DNA from: Streptomyces venezuelae
GTDB lineage: Bacteria > Actinomycetota > Actinomycetes > Streptomycetales > Streptomycetaceae
Reading direction: 5' to 3'
DNA: 64,000 nt
Assembly: GCF_008642315.1 (NCBI RefSeq)
Contig: NZ_CP029192.1
Location: forward strand, 4,092,001-4,156,000
In this document: positions 43,258-51,401 of the stretch, in pieces
How positions within the stretch are numbered: position 1 is the first letter of the stretch
How the letters are laid out: each line of letters starts with the position of its first letter
Made by a program: the position numbers and the translations under genes
Notes under the pieces: model-generated
Told to the model about the DNA's origin: nothing
Databases searched by the model: none
The model's input: the letters and a program-made list of their open reading frames with translations, nothing else

Positions 43258-43635
43258 CTAGGACTGCGGGACGGACTCGGGCTGGACGAACTCGGGCTGG
43301 TCGAGGACGCGCAGCCACGACCCGTCGGGCTGGCGGCGCACGACCTGGGCGCGCGCACCCGCGCCGTCCTTCGGCGGCGTGGCCGTGAGCGCGATGTCAC
43401 CGCTGATCAGAGTCGGCAGGGGCTCCTCCGGCTCGAACTTCGGGTTGCTCGACATCAGCACCTCCCACAGCCGACGGATGGCCTCGCGCCCTTCGGTGAT
43501 CTGCCCGGGCGGAAAGGCGATGACCGCGTCATCGGCGTAGAGCTCCGCGACGCCGGCCGCGTCACCTTTGTTGACGCGCTCGACGAGCAGACGCGTGATG
43601 TCTTCCGGCTGGTAGGCCTTCTCGTACACAGACAC
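43258..43635 (-). CDS. SnoaL-like/NTF2-fold protein (DUF4440 type)
   Basis: A 125-residue protein: EDITRLLVERVNKGDAAGVAELYADDAVIAFPPGQITEGREAIRRLWEVL is the usual NTF2-fold start, and the end RRQPDGSWLRVLDQPEF is family-typical. The GTG at 43635 has GAGAGG six bases upstream. It diverges from a LysR regulator gene across 195 bp, the common arrangement of a LysR protein and its target. It may be a ketosteroid isomerase-like enzyme or a stress-related binding protein; the function is not predictable. Confidence 0.9.
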   Translation of the reverse strand: MSVYEKAYQPEDITRLLVERVNKGDAAGVAELYADDAVIAFPPGQITEGREAIRRLWEVLMSSNPKFEPEEPLPTLISGDIALTATPPKDGAGARAQVVRRQPDGSWLRVLDQPEFVQPESVPQS

Positions 43636-43830
43636 AGGGAGCCTCTCGTTCGGAGCCGTTGAGCAGCTCCGACCAGCTTGGCCAGGCGCCTGAAACAAGT
43701 CCAACGCCCCTTGTTCATGCCCACCAGAACCACCAGTTCTAGTTGCCCCGCGGGCTCCCCGGGCCCCGGATCGAAAGAAGCCACCCAGAAGCCCCACCCC
43801 CCACGAGGCCGATTCCTAGAATCCAAAGTC

Positions 43831-44754
43831 ATGGAACTCAGGCAGCTCGAATACTTCATAGCGGTGGCCGAGGAGGAGAACTTCACTCGCGCCGCGGAGC
43901 GCGTGCACATCAGCCAGTCCGGAGTGAGCGCTCAGATCCGGCAGTTGGAGCACGACCTCGGCGCTCCCTTGTTCCACCGCTCGGGCCGCAACACCGGACT
44001 CACCTCGGCCGGCCGTGCCGCACTGCGCCACGCCCGCTCGGCCCTGGCCGCCGTCGACGCCGTGCGGCAGGCGGTGGACGAGGTGAACGGCCTGATCCGC
44101 GGCAGGCTCGTGGTCGGCATGGTGACGGCGTGCACGGTCACCCCGCTCTTCGACGCCCTGTCCGCCTTCCACCACCATCACCCCGGCGTGGAGATCACCC
44201 TGCTCGAGGACACCTCCGACCGCCTCGTGGAACGACTGCGCGCGGGCACCGCCGACCTGGCCCTGGTCAGCACCCCCGGCACGCCACCTCCGGGCCTGGA
44301 GGCCTACGAGATCATCCGCGAGCCCCTGGTCGCAGCGATCCCCACGAACCACCCCCTCGGCTCCGCACCGGAGGTGACCCTCGCGGACCTGGCCCGGCAC
44401 TCGGTGGTGAGCCTCCCGACGGGCACCGGAATCCGGAAGGTCTTCGACGACGCGTGCGCGGCGGCGGGAGTCCACGTCGAGATCGCGTTCCAGGCCGCCG
44501 CCCCCAGCGCGATCGCGGACCTGGCCATACGCGGCCTGGGCGTGGCGATCCTCTCCGAGTCCATGGTGGCCCAGCACCGCCCCCACCTGACGACCCGCAC
44601 GATCACGGACATCCACACGCAGCCGGTCCTCTCCCTGACCTGGCCCACCACGGACAACCCGGCCCTACGCCAACTCCTCCACCACTGCCACACAGCCTTC
44701 ACCCACCCAACCCCCACCCCGGCCCGAAACACAGAAGACCCCAGGTCAGAATGA
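43831..44754 (+). CDS. LysR family transcriptional regulator
   Basis: A 307-residue regulator. The winged helix is MELRQLEYFIAVAEEENFTRAAERVHISQSGVSAQIRQLE, then the GAPLFHRSGRNTGLTSAGRA linker; the type 2 periplasmic-binding-like effector domain starts about residue 90 (GRLVVGMVTACTVTPLFDALSAFHHHHPGV). The C-terminal His/Pro/Thr-rich tail ends in the loop of a strong hairpin. It is divergent from the SnoaL-like gene, which is its likely target. The ligand is unknown. Confidence 0.95.
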   Translation: MELRQLEYFIAVAEEENFTRAAERVHISQSGVSAQIRQLEHDLGAPLFHRSGRNTGLTSAGRAALRHARSALAAVDAVRQAVDEVNGLIRGRLVVGMVTACTVTPLFDALSAFHHHHPGVEITLLEDTSDRLVERLRAGTADLALVSTPGTPPPGLEAYEIIREPLVAAIPTNHPLGSAPEVTLADLARHSVVSLPTGTGIRKVFDDACAAAGVHVEIAFQAAAPSAIADLAIRGLGVAILSESMVAQHRPHLTTRTITDIHTQPVLSLTWPTTDNPALRQLLHHCHTAFTHPTPTPARNTEDPRSE

Positions 44755-44769
44755 ATCTGACCTGGGGTC
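44737..44769. terminator. bidirectional hairpin between the LysR and tRNA-Thr genes
   Basis: A perfect 14-base stem starting GACCCCAGGTCAGA with five-base loop ATGAA; the LysR stop TGA lies in the loop. It can end both the LysR transcript and the convergent tRNA transcript. Confidence 0.9.
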
Positions 44770-44776
44770 CTAGATG

Positions 44777-44850
44777 AGCCGCCTTCGGGATTCGAACCCG
44801 AGACCTACGCATTACGAGTGCGTTGCTCTGGCCATCTGAGCTAAGGCGGC
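44777..44850 (-). tRNA. trnT: tRNA-Thr (anticodon CGT)
   Basis: Minus-strand sequence begins GCCGCCTTAGCTCAGATGG and folds into a full cloverleaf: 7-base acceptor stem GCCGCCT/AGGCGGC, an anticodon stem ACGCA/TGCGT with loop CTCGTAA, and T loop GGTTCGAAT. The anticodon CGT (plus 44814-44816 reads ACG) decodes ACG threonine codons. CCA is not encoded. No integrase or attachment-site repeat is visible nearby. Confidence 0.96.
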
Positions 44851-44934
44851 GCGCCGTCCGCACCATCGTGCGATCAGCAACGCGGCCAAGTCTACACAGT
44901 TTTTGAGGGTGCTCCGCACACCCCCCTCGCACGG

Positions 44935-46545
44935 CTATGAGCAGCGCTTCCCTTCCTTCGGGACGGTGCCCTTCAGGAGGTACGCGTTGATCATCGAGTC
45001 GACGCACTCGCTGCCGCGGCCGTACGCCGTGTGGCCGTCGCCCTCGTAGGTGAGGAGGCGGCCGGAGGAGAGCTGGGAGGCCAGGGCCTTGGCCCAGCGG
45101 TAGGGGGTCGCCGGGTCGCGGGTCGTGCCGGCCACCAGGATCGGCGCCGCGCCCTTCGCCTCGATGCGGTGGGCCTCGCCCGTGGCCCGCACCGGCCAGT
45201 ACGCGCAGTTCAGCGAGGACCACGCGAGGCCCTCGCCGAAGACCGGGGAGGCTTCGCGGAAGGCGGGGAGGCCCTTCTGCACCTCGGCGGGGGAAGCGAA
45301 GGCGGGCGGGAGGTCCAGGCAGTTCACGGCCGCGTTCGCGAACATCAGGTTCGCGTACTTTCCGTCGCCGTCCCGCTCGTAGTAGCCGTCGGAGAGGGCG
45401 AGCAGGCCCGAGCCGTCCTTGTTCTTCATCGCCGAGGTGAGCGCGTCCCGCAGCTGGGGCCAGCCCGCCTCGTCGTACATCGCCGCGATCACGCCCGTCG
45501 TGGCCAGCGCCTCGCCGAGCCGCCGGCCGCCACTCCCCCCGATGAGCAGCGGCTTCCGGTCCAGCTCGCCGAAGAACGCCTTGAGGCGCTTGCCCGCGTC
45601 CTCGGGGCTCCCCGCGCCGAGCGGGCACTCCTTGCCGCGCGACGCGCAGTCCTTCGCGAAGGAACGGAACGCCGTCTCGAAGCCCGCGGTCTGGTCACGG
45701 TTCATGCGGCGCGCGGGCAGGGACGGGTCCATCGCGCCGTCCAGGACCAGCCGGCCCACCCGCTCCGGGTACAGCTCGGCGTACGTCGCACCGAGGAACG
45801 TCCCGTACGACGCGCCTACGTACGACAGCTTCCCGTCGCCGAGGACCGACCTCAGGACGTCCATGTCGCGGGCCGCCTCGACCGTGGAGACGTGCGGCAG
45901 CACCTTGGCCGACCGCTCCTTGCAGCCGGACGCGAACGACTGGAAGGCGGTGCGCAGGCCGTCGGTCTCGCGGCGGTCGTCCGGGGTGACGTCGGTCTGC
46001 GTGTACGCGTCCATGCGCTCGCCCTCGAGGCAGGTCACGGGCTCGCTGCGGGCCACGCCGCGCGGGTCGACGGCCACCATGTCGTAGCGGGCGCGGACCT
46101 CCGCGGGGTAGCCGAGGGCCGCGTACGACTGGAGGTAACCGATCGCCGAGCCGCCGGGCCCGCCCGGATTGACCAGGAGCGAGCCGAGTCGGCCCTTCTT
46201 CTTCGTGGCCTGCTTGCGGGAGACCGCCAGCTGGATGTCGCCCGCCGCGGGCTTCGCGTAGTCGAGCGGGACCTTCATCGACGCGCACTGGAACCCGGGC
46301 GCACCGCAGTCGCGCCAGCTCAGCTTCTGCCCGTAGTACGGGGAGAGTTCCGCCGGTGTCGAGCGGGACAGCGACGCCAGGGAGGCATCCGCCGGTGAAC
46401 TGCCGTTCGAGCAGCCGGAGATGAGCAGCCCCGCCGCCACGAGCAGGATGCCCCCCGTACGGAGGGGGAGATTGCGGCTGCGGCTGAGGCGACGGTTACG
46501 GGGGCGACCGCTGCGACCGTTCCGACCGCGACTGCTGATGTCCAT
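44935..46545 (-). CDS. secreted alpha/beta hydrolase, tripeptidyl aminopeptidase (TAP/SlpD) type lipoprotein
   Basis: A 536-residue exported peptidase. A basic Arg/Ser-rich start is followed by a hydrophobic stretch and lipobox LISGC near residue 43. The catalytic parts are VNPGGPGGSAIGYL (oxyanion hole), GASYGTFLGA with the nucleophile Ser, AGTTRDPATPYRWA with Asp, and GDGHTAYGRGSECVD with His. TAP-like C-terminal cysteines are present. Family members in Streptomyces remove N-terminal tripeptides from secreted proteins or mycelial peptides. The ATG at 46545 is chosen over an ATG 25 codons upstream, as the longer form would add an unlikely extension to the signal. Confidence 0.93.
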   Translation of the reverse strand: MDISSRGRNGRSGRPRNRRLSRSRNLPLRTGGILLVAAGLLISGCSNGSSPADASLASLSRSTPAELSPYYGQKLSWRDCGAPGFQCASMKVPLDYAKPAAGDIQLAVSRKQATKKKGRLGSLLVNPGGPGGSAIGYLQSYAALGYPAEVRARYDMVAVDPRGVARSEPVTCLEGERMDAYTQTDVTPDDRRETDGLRTAFQSFASGCKERSAKVLPHVSTVEAARDMDVLRSVLGDGKLSYVGASYGTFLGATYAELYPERVGRLVLDGAMDPSLPARRMNRDQTAGFETAFRSFAKDCASRGKECPLGAGSPEDAGKRLKAFFGELDRKPLLIGGSGGRRLGEALATTGVIAAMYDEAGWPQLRDALTSAMKNKDGSGLLALSDGYYERDGDGKYANLMFANAAVNCLDLPPAFASPAEVQKGLPAFREASPVFGEGLAWSSLNCAYWPVRATGEAHRIEAKGAAPILVAGTTRDPATPYRWAKALASQLSSGRLLTYEGDGHTAYGRGSECVDSMINAYLLKGTVPKEGKRCS

Positions 46546-46666
46546 CCCGCGAGAGTAACTCTCCGCGCGCGAACGGTCACACAACGCGCTCGTACGGGTG
46601 AAGACGCCAGTCTCCGCCAACCCTTGGCCCGCACGCGGCCGTTCAGCCGTTCAGCCGTTCCGCCGT

Positions 46667-47872
46667 TCAGCCCGCCCGCAGCGCCACCGTCATCGCCTCG
46701 ACCGCCAGCAGCGGCGCCACATTGCGGTCGAGGGCGGTGCGGCAGGCGCTGATCGCCTCGATGCGGCGGAGCGTGGCCTCGGGCGCGGCGGCCAGGGCCA
46801 GGCGTTGCAGCATGTCCTGGACCTCGGTGTTGGCGATGGCCACCTGCGAGCCGAGCTGCAGGGCCAGCACGTCTCTGTAGAGCGCGGTCAGATCGGTGAG
46901 AGCGAGGTCGAGGCTGTCGCGCTGCGTACGCGTCCTGCGCCGCTTCTGCTTGTCCTCCAGCTCCTTCATCGCACCGGCCGTGCCACGCGGCATACGGCCG
47001 CCCTGCGCCGCGCCCAGCGCCGCCTTCAGCTCCTCGGTCTCCTTGGTGTCGACCTCCTCGGCGACCTGCTTCGCGTCCTCGGTCGCCGTGTCGATCAGCT
47101 CCTGCGCGGCCTTGAGACAGCCGCCGATCTCCTCCACCCGCAGCGGCAGCTTCAGGACGGCGTTCCTGCGCTCACGCGCGCGTGGGTCGGTCGCAAGGCG
47201 TCGGGCCCGGTCGATGTGCCCCTGAGTGGCGCGCGCCGCGGCCGACGCCACGTCGGGCTCGATGCCGTCCCTGCGGACGAGCACGTCGGCGACCGCGTCC
47301 ACGGGAGGCGTACGCAGCGTCAGGTGCCGGCAGCGCGAACGAATGGTCGGCAGCACGTCCTCCAGGGAGGGCGCGCACAGCAGCCACACCGTGCGGGGTG
47401 CGGGCTCTTCGACGGCCTTCAGGAGGACGTTTCCCGCGCCTTCGGTGAGCCGGTCGGCGTCCTCCATGACGATGACCTGCCACCGTCCGACGGCGGGCGA
47501 CAGCTGTGCGCGCCGGACGAGTTCACGGGTCTCCTTCACGCCGATGGAGAGCATGTCCGTGCGGACCACTTCCACGTCGGCGTGGGTGCCGATCAGGCTG
47601 GTGTGGCAGCCGTCGCAGAATCCGCAGCCGGGCGCGCCGCCGAGCGCGCGGTCCGGGCTGGTGCACTGCAGGGCGGCGGCGAAGGCACGCGCGGCGGTGG
47701 CACGCCCGGAACCGGGCGGGCCCGTGAACAGCCAGGCGTGCGTCATCTTCGACGACTCCGGAGGCGGCGTGTCCGTCGCCGCCGCGGTCACCAGCGCGTC
47801 GGCGTCCCGGGCGGCAGCGCCCAGCTGCTCGCTCACCCGCTCCTGCCCCACCAGGTCGTCCCACACGCTCAT
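46667..47872 (-). CDS. holB: DNA polymerase III subunit delta' (clamp loader)
   Basis: A 401-residue clamp-loader subunit. The N-terminus [19 protein letters not shown], the loop [14 protein letters not shown] (Arg in place of the catalytic Lys of an ATPase P-loop, usual for delta'), the zinc module [39 protein letters not shown] and [11 protein letters not shown] are all present. The C-terminal collar domain is longer than in E. coli with a charged insert near residue 290. The tmk fusion gene lies 181 bp upstream on the same strand, the usual neighbour in actinobacteria. Confidence 0.95.
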   Translation of the reverse strand: MSVWDDLVGQERVSEQLGAAARDADALVTAAATDTPPPESSKMTHAWLFTGPPGSGRATAARAFAAALQCTSPDRALGGAPGCGFCDGCHTSLIGTHADVEVVRTDMLSIGVKETRELVRRAQLSPAVGRWQVIVMEDADRLTEGAGNVLLKAVEEPAPRTVWLLCAPSLEDVLPTIRSRCRHLTLRTPPVDAVADVLVRRDGIEPDVASAAARATQGHIDRARRLATDPRARERRNAVLKLPLRVEEIGGCLKAAQELIDTATEDAKQVAEEVDTKETEELKAALGAAQGGRMPRGTAGAMKELEDKQKRRRTRTQRDSLDLALTDLTALYRDVLALQLGSQVAIANTEVQDMLQRLALAAAPEATLRRIEAISACRTALDRNVAPLLAVEAMTVALRAG

Positions 47873-47910
47873 GGGGTCACCGCCTTACGCTGCGCTCTGC
47901 CGCTGTTCTG

Positions 47911-47990
47911 ACCGATCGACCGGACCGACCGATCGGACCGATCTGCCGGACCGGTCTGCCTGGCCGATCCGCCGGACCGATCCGCCGGAC
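47911..47990. repeat. degenerate CCGGACCGATC tandem tract between holB and tmk
   Basis: An approximately 80-bp low-complexity run built from CCGGACCGA, CCGATCGG and CCGATCCGC units, partly palindromic. It fills half of the 181-bp gap between the two genes. No promoter or terminator stands out. Confidence 0.6.
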
Positions 47991-48053
47991 TGCCCATTGT
48001 GCGGGACGCCTCTGACAATCCGGCCCGGCCGCCGTGTTCAACGGCCTCGGCGC

Positions 48054-51000
48054 TCAGCGGTCGCGACGACCGCGCCGTCCCCGCCGACCACCGTCACGGT
48101 CGTCCTCGTCCTGGTCGTCGTGCGAACCAAGCAGTTCGTCCGCGAGCGACGGCAGGTCGTCGAGCGGCGTCTCCTCGGCCCAGTCGGAGGCCGCGCGCCG
48201 GGGCACGCCCTGCTCGTCGACCTGCGGCAGCTCACGGGTCCGGTCGTTGGCGCCGTCGAGCGAGGACGCGGGCTCGGCGGCGGGCCGCTCGTCGCGGAAG
48301 TACCCCGGCGGCACCTTGTCCTGGCCCACGGCAGGCAGCACGGCCGTCTCGTCCGCCGCACCCGCGGGCTCGGACACCTGCGGCAGCACCGCGGTGTCCT
48401 CCGCACTCGGCCCGTCGGCACCGACCGCAGGCAGCACGGCCGTCTCGTCGGCGGCACCGACCGGCGGCTCGGGCTTCACCACGGGCGTCGGCACGGTGGT
48501 CTCGTTGTCGGGCACGGACGGCGCGGATGGCGCGGACGGTTCCGCCGACGCCCTCTGCTCAGAGGCCGGAGCCTTCTGCTCAGTGGCCGGAGCCTTCTTC
48601 GCAGGAGCCTGCGCCTTCTTCGCGGGAGCCGCCGCCGCAGCCTTCCGCTCCGGAGCCGCCGCAGCCGTAGCCGCGGCCGCGGAAGCCGCCGCGAGCCGCC
48701 GCGCCTCCTCCGCCCGCAGCAGCGCCTCCTCGGCCTTGCGCTGCTTCTCGAGGCGCCGTTCCTCCGCCTCTGCGCGCAGCCGCGCCTCTTCCTCGGCCTC
48801 GCGCTTGCGCCGCGCCTCCTCGGCGGCGCGCACCTTCTCCTCTGCGAGGAGCCTGGCCTTCTCCTCCTCGGCCTTGCGCCGCGCCTCCTCGGCACGCTTC
48901 CTGGCCTCCTCGGCCTGCCGCTCGGCCTCGCGGCGCTGGGCCTCCTCCAGCTCGCGCCGCTTGCGCTCCTCCTCCTCGGCACGGAGCTTGGCGAGCTGCT
49001 CCTGGCGCTCGCGCTCCAGACGCTCCTCCTCGGCCTTGCGCGCGGCCTCTTCCTCGGCCTTGCGCCTGGCTTCCTCCTCGGCGGCCTTGCGGGCCTCCTC
49101 CTGTGCCTTCACCTCGGCTTCGGAGAGCGGCAGAACGAGGTCGAGCCGGTGCCGGATCACGGTCGTGACCGCCTCCGGTTCCTGGGAGGCGTCGACGATC
49201 AGGTACCGCCCGGGGGCGGCGGCGGCGAGCGTCAGGAATCCGGAGCGCACGCGCGCGTGGAACTCGGCGGGCTCGGACTCCAGCCGGTCGGGTGCCTCCG
49301 TGAACCGCTCGCGGGCCGTCTCCGGCGCGACGTCGAGCAGGCACGTCAGGTTCGGCACGAGACCGCCGGTCGCCCAGCGGTTGATGCGGGCGACCTCGGT
49401 CGGTGACAGGTCACGGCCGGCGCCCTGGTAGGCGACGGACGAGTCGATGTAGCGGTCGGAGATGACGATGGCGCCGCGCTCCAGGGCGGGGCGTACGACC
49501 GTGTCGACGTGCTCCGCGCGGTCGGCGGCGTACAGGAGTGCTTCGGCGCGGTGCGACAGACCGGCCGACGACACGTCGAGGAGGATCGAGCGCAGCCGCT
49601 TGCCGACGGGCGTCGCGCCGGGCTCGCGCGTGACGACGACCTCGTGTCCCTTGGCGCGGATCCACTCCGCGAGCGCCTCGGCCTGCGTGGACTTCCCGGC
49701 GCCGTCGCCGCCCTCCAGGGCGATGAAGAAGCCGGTGGCGCAGGGTGCCTGCACCGGGTCGTCGCCGCCGCGCAGCGCGTCGAGCAGGTCGTGCCGGAGC
49801 GGTACGCCCTGTCGGTCGTCGGCCTTGGCCAGGACCAGTGCGGCCACGGGCAGGAGCAGGGCGCCGACGAGCATGAGCGTGAACGCGGCGCCGCCGTGGT
49901 CGAAGACGAACTTGCCGTTGACCATGCGGTGCGGGCCGATGACGGCGGCCACGACCGGGGCGAGGAGCGCGCCGAGCGCGAGCGTGAGGCGTACGACCGC
50001 GTGGAGGTGTTCCGTCGTACGGGCCCTGCGGTAGTCCTCGACCTCCTGGTCGAGGAGCGCGTGGCCGATGTTCGCGGCGACGCCCGCGCAGACCCCGGCG
50101 AGGGCCAGGAGCAGCAGCACGGTCGTCACGTCGGGCACGAGGCCGGCGACGAGCAGCGCGATGCCGGTCAGGGCGATGGCGAGCGCGAGCAGCCTGCGGC
50201 GCGAGAGCGTGGGCAGCAGGGACGGCGCCGTGCGGATGCCGACGGCGGTGCCGCCGGTCAGGGCGAGGACGATCAGGCCGTACGTGACGGGTCCGCCGCC
50301 CAGGTCCTTGGCGTGCAGCACGGCGACGGCGACGGCGGCCGCGACGGCCCCCGCGACGGCGGCGCAGGCCGCGACGAACAGCGGGATGGCGCCGGTGCGG
50401 CCCTTGTCGGTGCCGGTGCCGGTGCGCGGCCTGCGCAGGCCCTCCAGCGGGCTGCGTGCGCGGGGCGTCTGCGTACGGGGAAGTTCGAGGAAGTACAGGA
50501 TCGACAGGGAGGCGGCGAAGAGCCCGGCCGCGACGAACGAGGCGAGTCCGGCCTGGTGCAGCTCGAACCAGTCGAGGCCCGCGCCGAGCAGGTTGCCGAT
50601 GAGGGTGATGGCGACGAGGGTCGCGGCCGCGAGGGGCAGCGCGAGGAATCCCGTACGCAGGGACAGGCGCCGCAGCGCGTCCATGTGGTCCGGCAGCGGC
50701 CGCACCGTCGCGCCCTCCAGGGGCGGCGCGGGCAGCAGCGCGGGCGCCGCGCTCTCCTTGGCGACGGTCCAGAAGCGCTCGGCGACGGCGACCACGAAGG
50801 ACGTCACCAGGATCATCGCGAGGGCGTTGTCCGGGGTCCAGTCGATCCACAGGGGCGCGACGACGAGGAGCGCGGCACGCACTCCGTCGGCGCCGATCAT
50901 GGTCCAGCGGCGGTCGAGCGGGCCGCCCGGAGAGGTGAGCGAGGTCAGCGGGCCCAGAAGCACCGCTCCGAAGAGCAGCGTCGCGAGAACGCGTGCTCCG

Positions 51001-51257
51001 AAGACGGCGGTCACGGCGAGGGCGACGCCCCGATAGCCACCTCCGAAGGCGGCTTCGGCGATGGCCGACTGGAGCGCGAGGATCACCAGAACGAGGAGCG
51101 CGAGCGCGTCGCCGACACTGCCGACGAGATGGGCGCTCCACAACCTCTTCAGCTGCGGTACGCGCAGCAAGGCGCGGACGGCACGCTCTCGGGAATCTGC
51201 GACCAGGGCGTCGTCGGGGGCCGGGTTTCCGGCCGTTGGCTGCTCGGCACGCGTCAT
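48054..51257 (-). CDS. tmk: thymidylate kinase fused to an N-terminal MFS-like membrane domain and a C-terminal coiled coil
   Basis: A 1067-residue protein. Residues about 35-480 hold 10-12 hydrophobic helices with MFS-like character (LWSAHLVGSVGDALALLVLVIL at the start). Residues 508-710 are a full thymidylate kinase: P-loop EGGDGAGKS at 515-523, TREPGATPVGK, ISDRYIDSSVAYQGAGR and a GFL-type lid. Residues 712 to about 890 form a Glu/Arg/Lys/Ala-rich coiled coil; then come a Lys/Ala/Pro stretch, PVGAADETAVLPAVG-type repeats and an Asp/Arg-rich end. Tmk makes dTDP from dTMP. The fusion is known in Streptomyces as I recall, with unknown purpose of the membrane part. Confidence 0.93.
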   Translation of the reverse strand: MTRAEQPTAGNPAPDDALVADSRERAVRALLRVPQLKRLWSAHLVGSVGDALALLVLVILALQSAIAEAAFGGGYRGVALAVTAVFGARVLATLLFGAVLLGPLTSLTSPGGPLDRRWTMIGADGVRAALLVVAPLWIDWTPDNALAMILVTSFVVAVAERFWTVAKESAAPALLPAPPLEGATVRPLPDHMDALRRLSLRTGFLALPLAAATLVAITLIGNLLGAGLDWFELHQAGLASFVAAGLFAASLSILYFLELPRTQTPRARSPLEGLRRPRTGTGTDKGRTGAIPLFVAACAAVAGAVAAAVAVAVLHAKDLGGGPVTYGLIVLALTGGTAVGIRTAPSLLPTLSRRRLLALAIALTGIALLVAGLVPDVTTVLLLLALAGVCAGVAANIGHALLDQEVEDYRRARTTEHLHAVVRLTLALGALLAPVVAAVIGPHRMVNGKFVFDHGGAAFTLMLVGALLLPVAALVLAKADDRQGVPLRHDLLDALRGGDDPVQAPCATGFFIALEGGDGAGKSTQAEALAEWIRAKGHEVVVTREPGATPVGKRLRSILLDVSSAGLSHRAEALLYAADRAEHVDTVVRPALERGAIVISDRYIDSSVAYQGAGRDLSPTEVARINRWATGGLVPNLTCLLDVAPETARERFTEAPDRLESEPAEFHARVRSGFLTLAAAAPGRYLIVDASQEPEAVTTVIRHRLDLVLPLSEAEVKAQEEARKAAEEEARRKAEEEAARKAEEERLERERQEQLAKLRAEEEERKRRELEEAQRREAERQAEEARKRAEEARRKAEEEKARLLAEEKVRAAEEARRKREAEEEARLRAEAEERRLEKQRKAEEALLRAEEARRLAAASAAAATAAAAPERKAAAAAPAKKAQAPAKKAPATEQKAPASEQRASAEPSAPSAPSVPDNETTVPTPVVKPEPPVGAADETAVLPAVGADGPSAEDTAVLPQVSEPAGAADETAVLPAVGQDKVPPGYFRDERPAAEPASSLDGANDRTRELPQVDEQGVPRRAASDWAEETPLDDLPSLADELLGSHDDQDEDDRDGGRRGRRGRRDR

Positions 51258-51401
51258 CCGTCCAGCCTATCTGGACGGACCGACTCCCCGCGGAGCCACC
51301 CGAACAAACGACCGTCAGGTCCGGGTGGCACCCGTTTTGCGAGGTGTCGTACGCCGCCGGGCGTCATTCCTACGAAGCGGCGTCACTCCTCCGGCGCGGA
51401 G

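Noticed and set aside
44777..44850. tRNA-Thr as an integration site of a mobile element
   Set aside because: No integrase, excisionase or direct repeat of the tRNA 3' end is visible on either side.
46667..47872. Loss of clamp-loader function because of the Arg in the P-loop
   Set aside because: Delta' subunits normally lack a working P-loop and supply an arginine finger, so this is the expected state.
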